DNA of 64,000 bases from Panaeolus papilionaceus. Lineage: Eukaryota > Basidiomycota > Agaricomycetes > Agaricales. The stretch is from NCBI GenBank assembly GCA_015501605.1, contig JADNRZ010000002.1, positions 1,054,001-1,118,000 of the forward strand. Direction: 5' to 3'. The position numbers were made by a program, and so were the translations under genes. This document shows, piece by piece, positions 36,901-49,158 of the stretch (the first letter of the stretch is position 1; every line of letters starts with the position of its first letter). The notes under the pieces were generated by a model. The model saw only the letters and a list, made by a program, of their open reading frames with translations, had not been told where the DNA came from and did not search any database.

Positions 36901-37149
36901 TGGACAAAGTGAAAGCGCAGGAGTGGATAGTAGGTTATAATGAAGACAAATAAAAAGAATAATAGTACATTTGTGGTCAAAAGGAAAAGAAGGAAGGGAC
37001 GGCAAATGGTCATTATCAAGTTTCGGATATGGAACATGGGTCCGGGACAACCGATCAAGGTTTCCAAATATAGTCAGTCATATGACATGTTGTCATGCCC
37101 CGCACCGCTACCCCGCAACATCATTCCGAATTCACGCAGTTTAAATTTT

Positions 37150-38944
<1,795 letters not shown>

Positions 38945-39333
38945 TTCAAGCAAAGAGATAATGTTGTATCGGCAGTAGTAATTCTGTGTAGCCGAGAGCT
39001 AGAAAAGGATGGAGATCGAAATCGTTATGTTTAACTTGAGTTTGAAATATGTAGCTTTGAACTGCCCTGACCTAGAACTGCCCTGCTGTGGCTATCCTTG
39101 TTTTAAATATCCTTTCAGAGAGTGGTGTTTATATCGGACTCGATGGTTTGAGTGGTGGCGATAGTGAGAACAGTTTGACTCTCGAGTCTCTCGACTGAAC
39201 TCGGGCTTCCAGTTTATCGTGAGAAAAATAAATTCACAACTTTATCTTGCCGGATTCTTTGCCGACATCAGGTTGATCTACATAAACTAACAGAACGCAT
39301 TTACATCTCTCGTACTTATAAGTAATACAACCA
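38945..39333. other. Intergenic between MAP2 and arrestin-like gene 1
   Basis: Promoter region of MAP2 (minus) and 3' UTR of the arrestin-like gene (minus). No gene seen. Confidence 0.4.
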
Positions 39334-41002
39334 TCAGTACCTGAAGGCTTGGAACACTCTTCTCTCTGCAGTGTGTTGAGTCTGAACTCCTGGGGGTGCT
39401 TGGGAGACAGGTCGTACATGATCCGGGAATGCAGTGACTATTTCAAGAGGTTGCTCAAGTAGGACTTTGGTCTTCTTATCACTGGGTTTGAACCCCACGG
39501 TTTCAAACGGGAAAATGCAGAGGGTGTACTAGCGCAATACGATTCGTGAGTTATTCTGCCAGTCGAACAATCGAACTATTTGGCGCACCTCAAGTGTAAA
39601 CCTTCCGAAGGCAAGAGAGGATAGAAGATCGGCGCCTAAATGTAATTCTCCGTGAAGGGATACCTTGTTTGTCCCTTCCACTTCCTGACCCGGTGTTACC
39701 CACCAAACTGCTTTCTCGATGTCGTCCTGTTTCCAAATTTTAAGCTCGTCTGTCCAGTTATCGTGCTTGTTGTGATCTGCATTTCGTTCCTTCAAGGATC
39801 TGCGGAGTGTGCAGGTGATCGCTTCTGGATTCTTAAGGACTTCAAGCAACTGGACATCATCGCCTTCAAGCTCTAGATATAATGGAATAAATGACCCCCG
39901 GACATAAACAAGCTGGGAGTCTAGCGTGTTATTATGGATTGACGGGCGAAGAGATGGGGACGACAAACCGGTTTTCCGAGGAACAGCTGACCCGTAAAGT
40001 GGTGAAATATCACAAAGCATTCAGCGTAAAATTGCAGTAAAGAGCTCGATGCGACTAACCGAACACTTTACCGTGACACTTTGGGCATCAAACACTGTGC
40101 CCTTCCATATAATTGGTTTCATGGCCGCCCATCCTTCAGGGTCGTCAATGGGATCCATGGGCGGTAAACCAGACTTAAAACTCTCCCATCGAAGGAATGG
40201 AAAAGAAGGGGCATGTATAATTGGAATGTACCCGAACGGTATATCAGCAAGCCTGAGTTTGAGGTCAGAAATAATCTGTCAATATATTTGAATCGGATCG
40301 AACATTGCCGACTCACACATCATTCATGTGGAACTTCCCCCGAACAATGGTCATAGTGACACAATATTCAATCCCAACCGGCAAGCCAAGCCCCTCCATC
40401 GTCCCAGGGAGACGAAATGGATGGGACTCGTAATGCGGCAGCGTAGCTGTTTTTGGGAGCTCTATGGAAAAATCCATATTATACGACCCCGAAAGCTTGC
40501 CGTCGGACAATGCTGAATTATCCCCTACCCGAGGGTGCAATCCGCTTTCCTTCGACCAAAGGGTCTTCGTGAAGCTGAGAAAGACCATAACATCACGAAT
40601 GGCCTGGAAGTTGTTCTGGGAAACCAGGATGTGTCCTGTGACCTATATATAAATATAATAGATATCGTTCACCGCGAGATCATCGCTTGTCAACTCTGTG
40701 AAGCGCTCGTGACGTAGAGAGGCTTGTTTACTTGCCTTGATCTCAACTCCCGTAATCGAATCGGGCTTAGGGAGGTCAAGACTGACACGTCCCTTTATAG
40801 GACTTGATTCGACGAACGTCGGGATGTTCTTCGATATTTGGGAGTCGGCTGTTATTGTAAGGGTAGCCCATGGAGACCCAGTACGCCCAAGGCTGTAGTG
40901 GAAGTCCCTAGACGAGCTGTCATAGGAATTGTTGGATGTGTTTGACGTCTGAAAGGATGTCTCCTTGTCCAAGTGGCCCGGAAGGCCTACTTCGGTCGAC
41001 AT
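39334..41002 (-). CDS. Arrestin-like protein, tandem copy 1
   Basis: The N-terminal region reads ATLTITADSQISKNIPTF and VSLDLPKPDSITGVEIK, in the style of an arrestin N-domain beta-sandwich. Next comes GHILVSQNNF, then FSIELPKTATL with HPFRLPGTMEG, VTMTIVRGKFHMNDV, and LVYVRGSFIPLYLELEG. The C-terminal exon starts YTLCIFPFETVGFKP and ends FQAFRY with the stop at 39334. The first intron (40643-40735) begins GCAAGT, a GC-AG intron. About 60-80% of aligned blocks are shared with the next gene, so they are tandem duplicates. The arrestin-fold call is inferred from pattern, not from a search. Confidence 0.65.
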
Positions 41003-41515
41003 ATCTTTAGAGGGTACTGTAGGCTGCCAGGAAATCGGTTAGGGGAATTGGGGCGAAAACGCCCCCGCTCGTTTTATATCATAAGCTAGGCCCTCTCTTT
41101 CGCCTCCCTTGTAATATATCATGAGAACCCTCTTTTTCAGCGCCCTCTGAGGTCCATAATTGCCTCTATAATTACTTGATTTAGGCCAAAGATAGAATGT
41201 GTGGTCTTTTCAGACGCAATAAAGGAAGAAATTTGAGCGTTCTGGAGTGACTAGTGGCTTCCATTTCTAATATACCCCTTATCAATGTATAATTAACAGC
41301 TCAGTTTATATGTGGACACAATGTTAGCCATGTTAACTACCGGCAATATCAAATGCGCTTGATACCAAGTTACTTGCCATGCGTGTGCAGCGTCTATTTC
41401 CAACCTGGCATTCTCAAACATCAGTAGGAGTAATTTTGACTTTTCCAGAAGGAAATCCCTAGGATAAATTTGTCACATAAATTCTGTTGTGCAGGATACA
41501 TATACTGGTGGGTAT
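41003..41515. promoter_or_regulatory. Upstream region of arrestin-like copy 1
   Basis: Contains CCTTGTAAT at 41107-41115 and TCAGCGCC at 41137-41144. Both words also occur upstream of copy 2 in the same order and orientation. Also holds the 3' UTR of copy 2. Confidence 0.5.
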
Positions 41516-43179
41516 TTAAAAACGCAAAGCATTGAATATCCTGCCAGCTGGGGTGTGACGAAGCTTGGTTCCTGGAGGGGCCTGTGACACTGGTCGAACA
41601 TGATCTGCAAACGCAGTGACGATGTTGATCGGCTGCTCGAGCAACACTTCGGACTTCTTGACGACGTCCGGTTTGAACCCCGGAACCTCAATGGGGAAGA
41701 AACACAGACTGTACTATATTTTGGAATATAATTAGAGAACCCTTTTTGCGAGCAAGGATATCTAATACGAACCTCGATAGCAAGTCTCCCAACGACTAGC
41801 GACGGAGGGAAATCGGCGCCTAAATGTAGTTCTCCGTGAAGGGATGCCTTGTTACTTCCCTCTGCCTGTTGCCCTGGCCTTACCCACCATGCAGCTTGCT
41901 CTATGTCATCCATGTGCCATGTGATCCTGTCTGTCCAGTTGCCGTGGGTTCCGTCAGGCTCGTTTCGGTCTTTCATGTATCTGCAAAGTATCAGGGAAAT
42001 GGCATCTGGCTTGGTGATGACCTCAAGCAGCTGACTATCGTCACTTTCGAGCTCAAGGAACAATGGAACAAATGAGCCTCGAACATAAACAAGCTGAATA
42101 TAGGGCAAGTCAGTCAAGAGGGCGCGCGAGCATAGACTGCCTTGTGAACTTACTGGCTTTGCCGCATAGAGCTGTTCAAGGAAACGGCATGTTCCGGAGA
42201 AAAATCAACATTGCAGCCTGGAGATTCGGAGCAAGGAACTAACCGAACATTTTATCGTAACACCTCGATTTTGGAATGCTGTTCCCTTGACTATAACAGG
42301 CTTCAAGGCCTCCCAGCCCTCAGGGTCGTCCGCAGGTTCCGTGGGCGGCAATCCGGATTGATAACACTCCCATCGCAGGAAAGGGAAAGGAGGAGCCGGT
42401 ATGATAGGAACATATACAAATGGTACGTCTGCAAGTCTACGGCGTATGCTCAGCACGCATTTTCCAAAAATGCAACCCCCATGGTGAGTATGGTCAATTG
42501 AAACCCACTTACACGTCGTTCGATCTGAATTTGCCCCTGACTATAGTCATAGTCACCCGGTAACCAACGCCGGCACGCAAGTCATGGTCACTGAGCGTTC
42601 CCGGAAGACGAAAAGGATGGGATTCGAAGCCCCGCATAGTAACCGTTTCTGGGAGGGTAACAGAGAACCCCCAGTTGTAGTATCCGTGAAGCTTGCCATC
42701 GGATGCTGAGGAGGCGTCGCCTGCTCTGGGCGGTGTTCCATCTTCCTTGGACCAGAGCTTCTTGGTCACTTTCAAGAAAAATTCGTCACTGCGGTCTATT
42801 TGTATGTTAACTTGTGGGATGAAGATTCGGCCAGTGATCTAAACCCGGAATGGTCACCCCATCCACAACCGTCGATCAGCTTGGCAAATTCACGAAGCGC
42901 CCGCGTATCACAACTCACATTGATCTCAACTCCTGTGATCGAATCAGGTTTGGCAAGATCAAGAGTAACCCGACCTGTGATAGGAGTTGATTCGATAAAA
43001 GTCGGAAAGTTCTTGGATATTTCAGAGTCCGCGGTCAGCGTAAGTGTTGCCCATGGCGTTCCGCCTTTCTTGAGCTCGTAATCGAAGTCTTTGAGCTCAG
43101 CTCTGTATGGAGGGGATGCATAACTGGTAACTGGGTGATGCTTATTTGTGGGTGCGTCCACGTCCGCGCTCTTCGACAT
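41516..43179 (-). CDS. Arrestin-like protein, tandem copy 2
   Basis: Same architecture as the downstream neighbour: ATLTLTADSEISKNFPTF, VTLDLAKPDSITGVEIN, ITGRIFIPQVN, FSVTLPETVTM, HPFRLPGTLSDHDL, VTMTIVRGKFRSNDV, LVYVRGSFVPLFLELES, then WTDRITWHMDDIEQAAWW and ASLHGELHLGADF. It ends AGRIFNALRF with the stop at 41516-41518. The first intron (42839-42918) at the homologous position starts GTGAGT, not GC. Function unknown; arrestin-domain proteins often recruit ubiquitin ligases to membrane transporters, but no PY motif was noticed here. Confidence 0.65.
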
Positions 43180-43705
43180 GTTGAAGATGTAATAACTAGG
43201 AGGAAATTCTCATGAACAGACTACTTCTTATAACAGCGACCTATCCTTGTAATTTTAAAACGTTATCAGCGCCCCATAAGAAACGGCGCTGACAAGTCGA
43301 TTACAACCCTAAATTGTATCTAAAATACTCTCGGCAATCATTCGAGTTCCCCAGAGTCAACATGCGTGGTTAATGTTTGGGCATGCAAAATAAGATACAC
43401 TCGTGGTACATGTGACTAATTTTACACCCAGTACCTGGCCTATTGATTTGCTGCGTTATTACGGCCAAGTCATGGTTCCAGATACAGTGTTATGAGGTGA
43501 TGCGCCGCCCATCATATTGAAATACCTATTTATGTGCTTATCTTTTTGACGCACTGCAATCCAATCAGCACACAGATATTTAAGTTTGTGATCTCGTAGT
43601 ATATTTCTTGATGGGCAAATGTATGTAAGTGTATGTAAGGACAAGTTCGCGTTTGCAAATAATGGACAAGCAGAGCGTCCAACGCTGCTATTCGTGCGTC
43701 TAAAT
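43180..43705. promoter_or_regulatory. Upstream region of arrestin-like copy 2
   Basis: CCTTGTAAT at 43245-43253 and TCAGCGCC at 43266-43273 match the two words upstream of copy 1. TCAGCGCC also pairs perfectly with GGCGCTGA at 43285-43292, making an 8-bp inverted repeat with an 11-nt loop. Confidence 0.5.
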
Positions 43706-45347
43706 CTACACTAGATCTCGCATCTCGATATCATGTAGCCTTCCAAACCCCAATCTAGCTTCGGCAACAGCAACAGAAATCAAACTCCTCAGACCTCCAA
43801 ATGCATTTCGCAGGAGTTCCATTCTCCTTTCGAACTCACACTGCGGGTCTACCGTGACATGCACACTCTTCAGTCTGGTGCAGCCCTTGAGACTCTCTAC
43901 GGATTCGTCCAATTTCCCAAGACACCAATCGTCCACAACATCAGTGTCAATGACCAGATTTTCTAGCCACGGAGATAGGAGGGGTAACACCTCTGCGTAA
44001 AACCTTCTCGGCGTCTCTCTAAGCCCTCGTTCGCAACCCGCAACAGGCAGGTATCGAGTTCTCGAGTATATCGTCAAAGATAGTAATGTCGCTGGTGGAT
44101 AGGCCTTCAAATACTCCAAAGCGTTATCCTCCACTTCGTCGAATGCGATGCATAGCTCCGGCACGAATTTGTTTCGATTGAGAAGCTGGGGCCATAAAAG
44201 CGACGAGAGGTGCCTTCGGTGCGCACTCGACGTACTTGGCTCGATCAGATCTAGCACAACGGTGTGGACTTCAAGTCTGCGCAGACCGCGCAGATGGGCA
44301 AAATAGTGCGGTTCTAAAATAAAACCTGTGTAGATCAGTCTCAGTCTACGCAGCTGCGGCACATTCGCCCCTGTCCTGGTCATACTACGAGACGGGAAAA
44401 GGCTTTTAAGCCGCTGCTCGTTGCACGGGGCATCAATGTTGAGTCCTTCGAGGTGCAGTGAGGCATTCAGAACGCTACCAATCAAAGGGAGGGGACCTCT
44501 AACAAATGGTGCGCCATCAAATCCGCGAATGCAGAGTTCTTTGCACGGTGGAATCTCGAGGTGTGGTATGTCTACTGGACTATGCGATAACGTCCCGTGA
44601 TAGGAAGGGTGAATGTTGATGCGGCAGGTTTCCACTGGGCGACGTCGCTCAGAGAGGAGCTTGGATATTTTGTGGAGAGGCTCTGAGGGGTCATGTCCGA
44701 TTTGAGTATTAAAGCAGAGCGCTACATCTGTGTTTATGCTGCATAAAATAAATAAAGGGATTCAGTAAAGAAATGTTGTTAGTTTATGTCTAATTCACTC
44801 ACACAATTGTTTTCAAATTTGCCAACGCCTCACCCAGAATCAGTTTCCTCATTAAATACCACACGAATTCACTCCGCTTCTCAACGATTGACCAAGGCGT
44901 CATTCCCGCAACCTTGGGTTCCTCTTCGAAATCGTCATCTTTGATTCCAAGGGATTTGTCCAGTGGACAATGTCGAGACTCTAGGTATCCGCACACACGC
45001 TCTATCCGAAGCTGTCGAACGAACAGGAAACCGCGAGTTCGCCCTGGTTCGATGTAGGCTGTAATCTTTTCTAGAGGGAAGGGGGTGAATTCTGGGTGTG
45101 ACGCGTCGCAACATGCCCAGGAAAGGGTGAGGTGTGAGAGGGCAGTTGATTCGAGGACAGTGTTGAATAGCTTGGAAGTGACTCGAAAAGACTGGACATC
45201 TGTGTAAGAAAGCTGGCAAGAGAGAAGTGTTGGTACAGTTTGAAAGAGGAGATGTAACAATGAACGTACATAGGTTGAAATCTCTGTGATTAACTCGTAT
45301 GGTAGTGATTGCGATGTTCTGCAATTGGAGTGAGTTTTCCTTGACAT
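43706..45347 (-). CDS. F-box-like protein with degenerate LRR
   Basis: Three exons on the minus strand. The F-box-like N-terminus SLPYELITEISTY is split from DVQSFRVTSKLFNTVLES by an intron of about 75 nt. The second exon ends LANLKTI; the third begins INTDVALCF after an intron whose acceptor is TTATGCAG. The remainder has loose leucine repeats (VPQLRRLRLIYTGF, LRGLRRLEVHTVVLD) and ends LGFGRLHDIEMRDLV. It is the third F-box-like gene of the window; its sequence is unlike the other two, so they are not recent duplicates. Likely SCF adaptor by family. Confidence 0.7.
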
Positions 45348-46499
45348 GGCAGTTAGTGATCAAAAGATTCGAGTCAGGTTTATGTCAGCACTTATTTTAA
45401 TAAATTTCAAGCCCATACACTTCCCAGTCTTTTCTTAAAAAGCTGTCGTTTTAATGGGCCTTATTAGGCTTAATGTTGCCTGGAAAAATGAGCGCCAGTG
45501 GAAGTAGCACCACGAATGTCGTTGAAATGTTCAACATTATTATCATTGTTCGGTCAACTCGGACGACAGACTTGCTGATCGACAACACGCGTGTCGGCAT
45601 TGTCTTGACGCGTCGTTCAACACGAAAACCATTGCCTGTCTGTTTTAATCCTCTTGTCAGCTAATTGGCGACCACCCATCTCGGGATGTTCACGGAAGAC
45701 AGACCAAATACTTGTCGCGTCGATAAACATCGGAGAAAGTATGTCATCACATCAGCTGCGACTACGACCTTTTATTAAGAAAGGGTTACGGGTATACACG
45801 GTTGACGCTGTGATGTTTCGATGTTCCTCAGACATGTGAATCGACTTGATGTGTATGAGAAAATGGCTTAGGATCAAGGCCACAGCTATTCACAGTTTTT
45901 AGAACGTTTAACTCTTTTTGTCGCGCTCAATCATCCAACGCACACAGACACGTTTACATCGACCCACTGTTCATTTGACTTCCCACTTACATCTACGTAA
46001 CGTCTACATAGCTCGGTTGGGCATTACTCCGACCCGCTCTTATCCGTTGGGCCAAGCAATTCCTTCATCTCCTCGACGTCATCGATCACTCATACACGGT
46101 CATTCCCGACTTCACATCTCTACTTATCAGAATCTTCAATTTATTCTATAAAGCCACCATCGCATCGAGTGATTCGAACGACCCCAACCAACTCGCCATT
46201 GTCAACCCCTGCGTCGTTGGGTTTACTTCATATCTGACAAACAGAATTCTGGTTCCGTCGGACAACAAACAATTCAGTGGTACTATCTCGACGGGTTGTC
46301 TCTCGCCCTTCCACCGTCGAATACGTGTCTTGACTTGGATTGGTCAACAACATCTTGACTATTTGCATCTCTCAGGGTTTTTATCCTGCCTTGTTCTCAT
46401 CTCTCGCTTTTTGTTTCTCCGACACAAGAAATTAGACAACGACAGCATCCACATTCCTAGATACGACCACCAGCATTCGATTCAGTTCAACCGCCCACA
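45348..46499. other. Intergenic, long pyrimidine-rich 5' region of ceramidase gene
   Basis: There are 1.15 kb between the divergent F-box and ceramidase genes. The half next to the ceramidase is C/T-rich with few A-runs and could be a long 5' leader. Short open frames (45918-46151) have no features. No tRNA or repeat seen. Confidence 0.45.
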
Positions 46500-47729
46500 A
46501 TGTTAAATCTCACAGAGATTGCGCCGTGGCTCGTGAAGCAGGGTGTATATGGACCCGTTACAGCTACTCTGGATTGGTGTGAGGTATGCTCTCCTTCATT
46601 ATTATCCTGACCCAATGCAAGGCACTAACCATATAACGCCCAGCTCAATCACCAATTCTCTCCTTACATCGCCGAAATGGCCAATTCTTTTTCAAACTTG
46701 TTTACGATTGCGCTTGCGTTGATTGGGTATAGGGAGGCAACGAGGGAGAACTTGCCCAAGAGATATGGGTTGGGCTATCTGGTGGGTGTTATATCAACAT
46801 CAATTACAATGATATTGGGCCGCTAACGTGTTCCGCAAGGGCGTTGCCCTTGTAGGTTTGGGAAGCTTCTTCTTCCACGCAACTCTCCTGTTCGAGGCGC
46901 AGCTCGCTGATGAGCTTCCCATGATCTACGTCGGGTCTATGTCGCTCTGGCTTCTGTTCGACAACAAACCTGGTTTCTCCATGAACAATCCCCGAACACA
47001 GATGTTGAGTGCTGCAATCGTGTTATTCAATGTCGCGTTTACTTGGAGTTAGTGAGTACCCATGTTCTCGCGTCGTGGATCACAGCGACTTAAACTCGTG
47101 GAAAGCATCGTGAACCGCAATCCGATATACCACCAAGCCGTATTCGCATCCATCATCGTCGCAACGGCAGTGCGCGTCACTTATATCCTCCGGTACTGCT
47201 CCTGGACAGCTCCCTTTATACCCGCTAAGAAGAAAGCTACTATCGGCGGGTTTTTCAGCACTGGTATCGCGCTTTTCGCGTTTGGATTTGCCGTGTGGAA
47301 TGTAGACAATGTATTCTGCGGCAAGTTGTTGGATTGGAAAATTAATGTCGGATGGCCTTTGGCGTTCTTCATGGAAGGACATAGTTGGTGGCATGTTTTG
47401 ACGGTGAGCCATACTCTGATCATGTTCGAACGACTAGTTGAGTTTTTTTCGTTGCAGGGATTGGGCACATATTATATGTTTATTGGTATCCAATGTACGT
47501 GATTTCGCATGATTTTTTGTTGCAGAGAGCTTGTGTTAACCCGTTTTTTCTCTGCAGATGTGTACGTGTTTCTTCCGTTGAACGGGACTGGTAAAAGACT
47601 GTCATTGCTGATTGAGTTGCCTACCCTCCCAGTACGTTATGCACGAAAGACGATCCAGCGAAGTACACCGTCGAGTATCGATATTATCTCCCACATGTGA
47701 CTCGCCTCTCAGCGGCCAAAACCAAGTAA
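46500..47729 (+). CDS. Alkaline ceramidase (Ypc1/Ydc1/ACER type)
   Basis: Multi-pass ER/Golgi enzyme that splits ceramide into sphingoid base and fatty acid. Inferred exons are 46500-46583, 46644-46781, 46840-47051, 47106-47403, 47458-47494, 47558-47561 and 47633-47729, together 289 residues with phase kept throughout. The calcium-site motif is complete in DWCELNHQFSPYIAE (Asp, Trp, Glu, Asn, Glu). The zinc ligands lie in GSFFFHATL and EGHSWWHVLTGLG. Other family blocks are LADELPMIY and FAVWNVDNVFC. The 4-nt exon ATGT restores phase and yields GIQYVTLCTKDDPAKYTVEYR, the usual C-terminal block. Skipping it gives a different frame. Confidence 0.9.
47558..47561 (+). other. Predicted 4-nt microexon of the ceramidase gene
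   Basis: ATGT lies between an acceptor TCTCTGCAG and a donor GTACGT. With the exon before (phase 1) and after (phase 2), it gives Y-V-T-L-C-T-K-D-D, matching the expected conserved continuation. Without it, phase is lost. Confidence 0.7.
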
Positions 47730-48039
47730 TGACTAGGGACAAGAAACGGATAGAAAGACAAGCATACGCACCGTGTCTATTTATTATTGCATGGGTTTTA
47801 TTTTGGGGTTGCTTATTCTCAAGCAATGGACTTGTAGAGGGGAATAATTGGTTGAGAAGGGGTATTATTCATTAAGTATTCAATGTTGTAGCCTGTTGTT
47901 TGATGTGTCGTATAAACCGTCTGTACTTTTGGTTGGGTGTAATAATAATGGCATCTACGAGGGTAGGAGTGTGTAGGAGGTCTAGGCTTAGAGGTGCTGC
48001 ATAAAACACACGTCTTCGGGAGGTTTTGAAACGAGGGGA
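47730..48039. other. Intergenic, convergent 3' ends
   Basis: 3' UTRs of the ceramidase and EF-Ts genes. No gene seen. Confidence 0.4.
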
Positions 48040-49086
48040 TTAAGCCTCACGTCCACCAACTTGCCACCTGACAAAGTCGAGGACTTCAATGCCACCGTCT
48101 TCTCCTTCCTGGACAAGGCCTTCCTCAACGGACCACTTGTTCAAAGCCTCAGAAACCGGCTGGCCGTTGAATTTGCCTTGAAGCATGATGAAAGGCTGTT
48201 CGTACAGAGCTTGTTCAGCGGCCTCATTGGTTGGCTCGGGACGAACGGAAAGGGTGTCGAAGCCACAAATCTGACGAGCGAGCGAGTTCTCGAGAGTAGA
48301 GAGGTTATTACGGAACGCGGATGAGTGGATTAATTTAGCGAGTTTTTCGGGAGTGGGTGTGCGGAGGGCGAGGAGAGCGAGGGACGCGACGCGACCACAT
48401 GACGCAGCTGGACCACCGTGCGCGTATGCAGCAAGACGAAGAGCGGAAGTTGCGGATGGAACGGGTGAGAGAGGAGCGTCTTCGATTATGCTCGAGGCGC
48501 GACGCAAAGAAATGTTTTCGCCGACTTTGACGATGGCGTCTCGGATTGCGTCTTGGACTGTTCCGTTCGGGGGCAACCCGGGTGAAGAATGTGACAAGAG
48601 TGGTGCTTCTTGAAGATGGGTCAAGTCTACTTTGGTGAATGTAGGCGCAGTTGGACTTGGGTTTGGTGCAGAAAGTTGGGTGTTGGTAGAAAGAGGAGTT
48701 GGTTCCGAGATGAAGGCGGCGGTATGGGCAATTGAAAGAGCCAATGAAGAGAAAATGTCGTTCCTGGCAACAAAATCTGTTTCACAGTTCAATTCAACAA
48801 GAGCAGCGCGTAAACCACCAGCAGCGTTGAGTCCAGCTCCATGTGAAAGAACTGAGAGAGCAATAAGACCCTCTGAAGTTTGTCTTGAAGATAGTTTGAG
48901 GGCTTTAGCAGCACCACTTGTCTGGTTATCCTTTTCAAGCCAAGAAAGAGCACCGTCAACAGAATTGTTGGACGCTAAAAGTGCTTCTCTAGCTTTATTT
49001 AAAGAAACAGGAGTCCTTTTGCGTAATTCTGCAATAAGAGCAACTGGGACTTTACTTGTAGCAGTAGAATAAAAGCGCATCATCAT
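48040..49086 (-). CDS. TSF1: Mitochondrial elongation factor Ts
   Basis: Nucleotide exchange factor for mitochondrial EF-Tu. A single exon of 348 residues starts MMMRFYSTATSKVPV, a basic/Ser-rich mitochondrial presequence. The UBA-like N-domain reads ALIAELRKRTPVSLNKAREAL with ALSWLEKD. The EF-Ts signature ELNCETDFVARNDIF follows. The core has ENISLRRAS, YAHGGPAASCGRVASLALL, and the C-terminal LYEQPFIM block with SVEEGL. It is about 50 residues longer than bacterial EF-Ts because of an Ala/Pro/Ser-rich insert (near residues 135-180). The start at 49086 is the first ATG; the gene shares a 72-bp divergent promoter with NAF1. Confidence 0.92.
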   Translation of the reverse strand: MMMRFYSTATSKVPVALIAELRKRTPVSLNKAREALLASNNSVDGALSWLEKDNQTSGAAKALKLSSRQTSEGLIALSVLSHGAGLNAAGGLRAALVELNCETDFVARNDIFSSLALSIAHTAAFISEPTPLSTNTQLSAPNPSPTAPTFTKVDLTHLQEAPLLSHSSPGLPPNGTVQDAIRDAIVKVGENISLRRASSIIEDAPLSPVPSATSALRLAAYAHGGPAASCGRVASLALLALRTPTPEKLAKLIHSSAFRNNLSTLENSLARQICGFDTLSVRPEPTNEAAEQALYEQPFIMLQGKFNGQPVSEALNKWSVEEGLVQEGEDGGIEVLDFVRWQVGGREA

Positions 49087-49158
49087 GGAAGTCACAGTTA
49101 CAGTTTTGGTAATTTCAATTTTTAATATTGAACCCTTTGTCTCTTGACATCATCCATC
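49087..49158. promoter_or_regulatory. 72-bp divergent promoter, EF-Ts / NAF1
   Basis: Only 72 bp separate the start codons of two divergent housekeeping genes. Both transcripts must begin in this gap or inside the other gene's coding region. AT-rich in the middle (AATTTCAATTTTTAATATTG). Confidence 0.6.

Noticed and set aside
48353..49072. Long plus-strand frames opposite EF-Ts
   Set aside because: Antisense shadows of the high-confidence EF-Ts exon.
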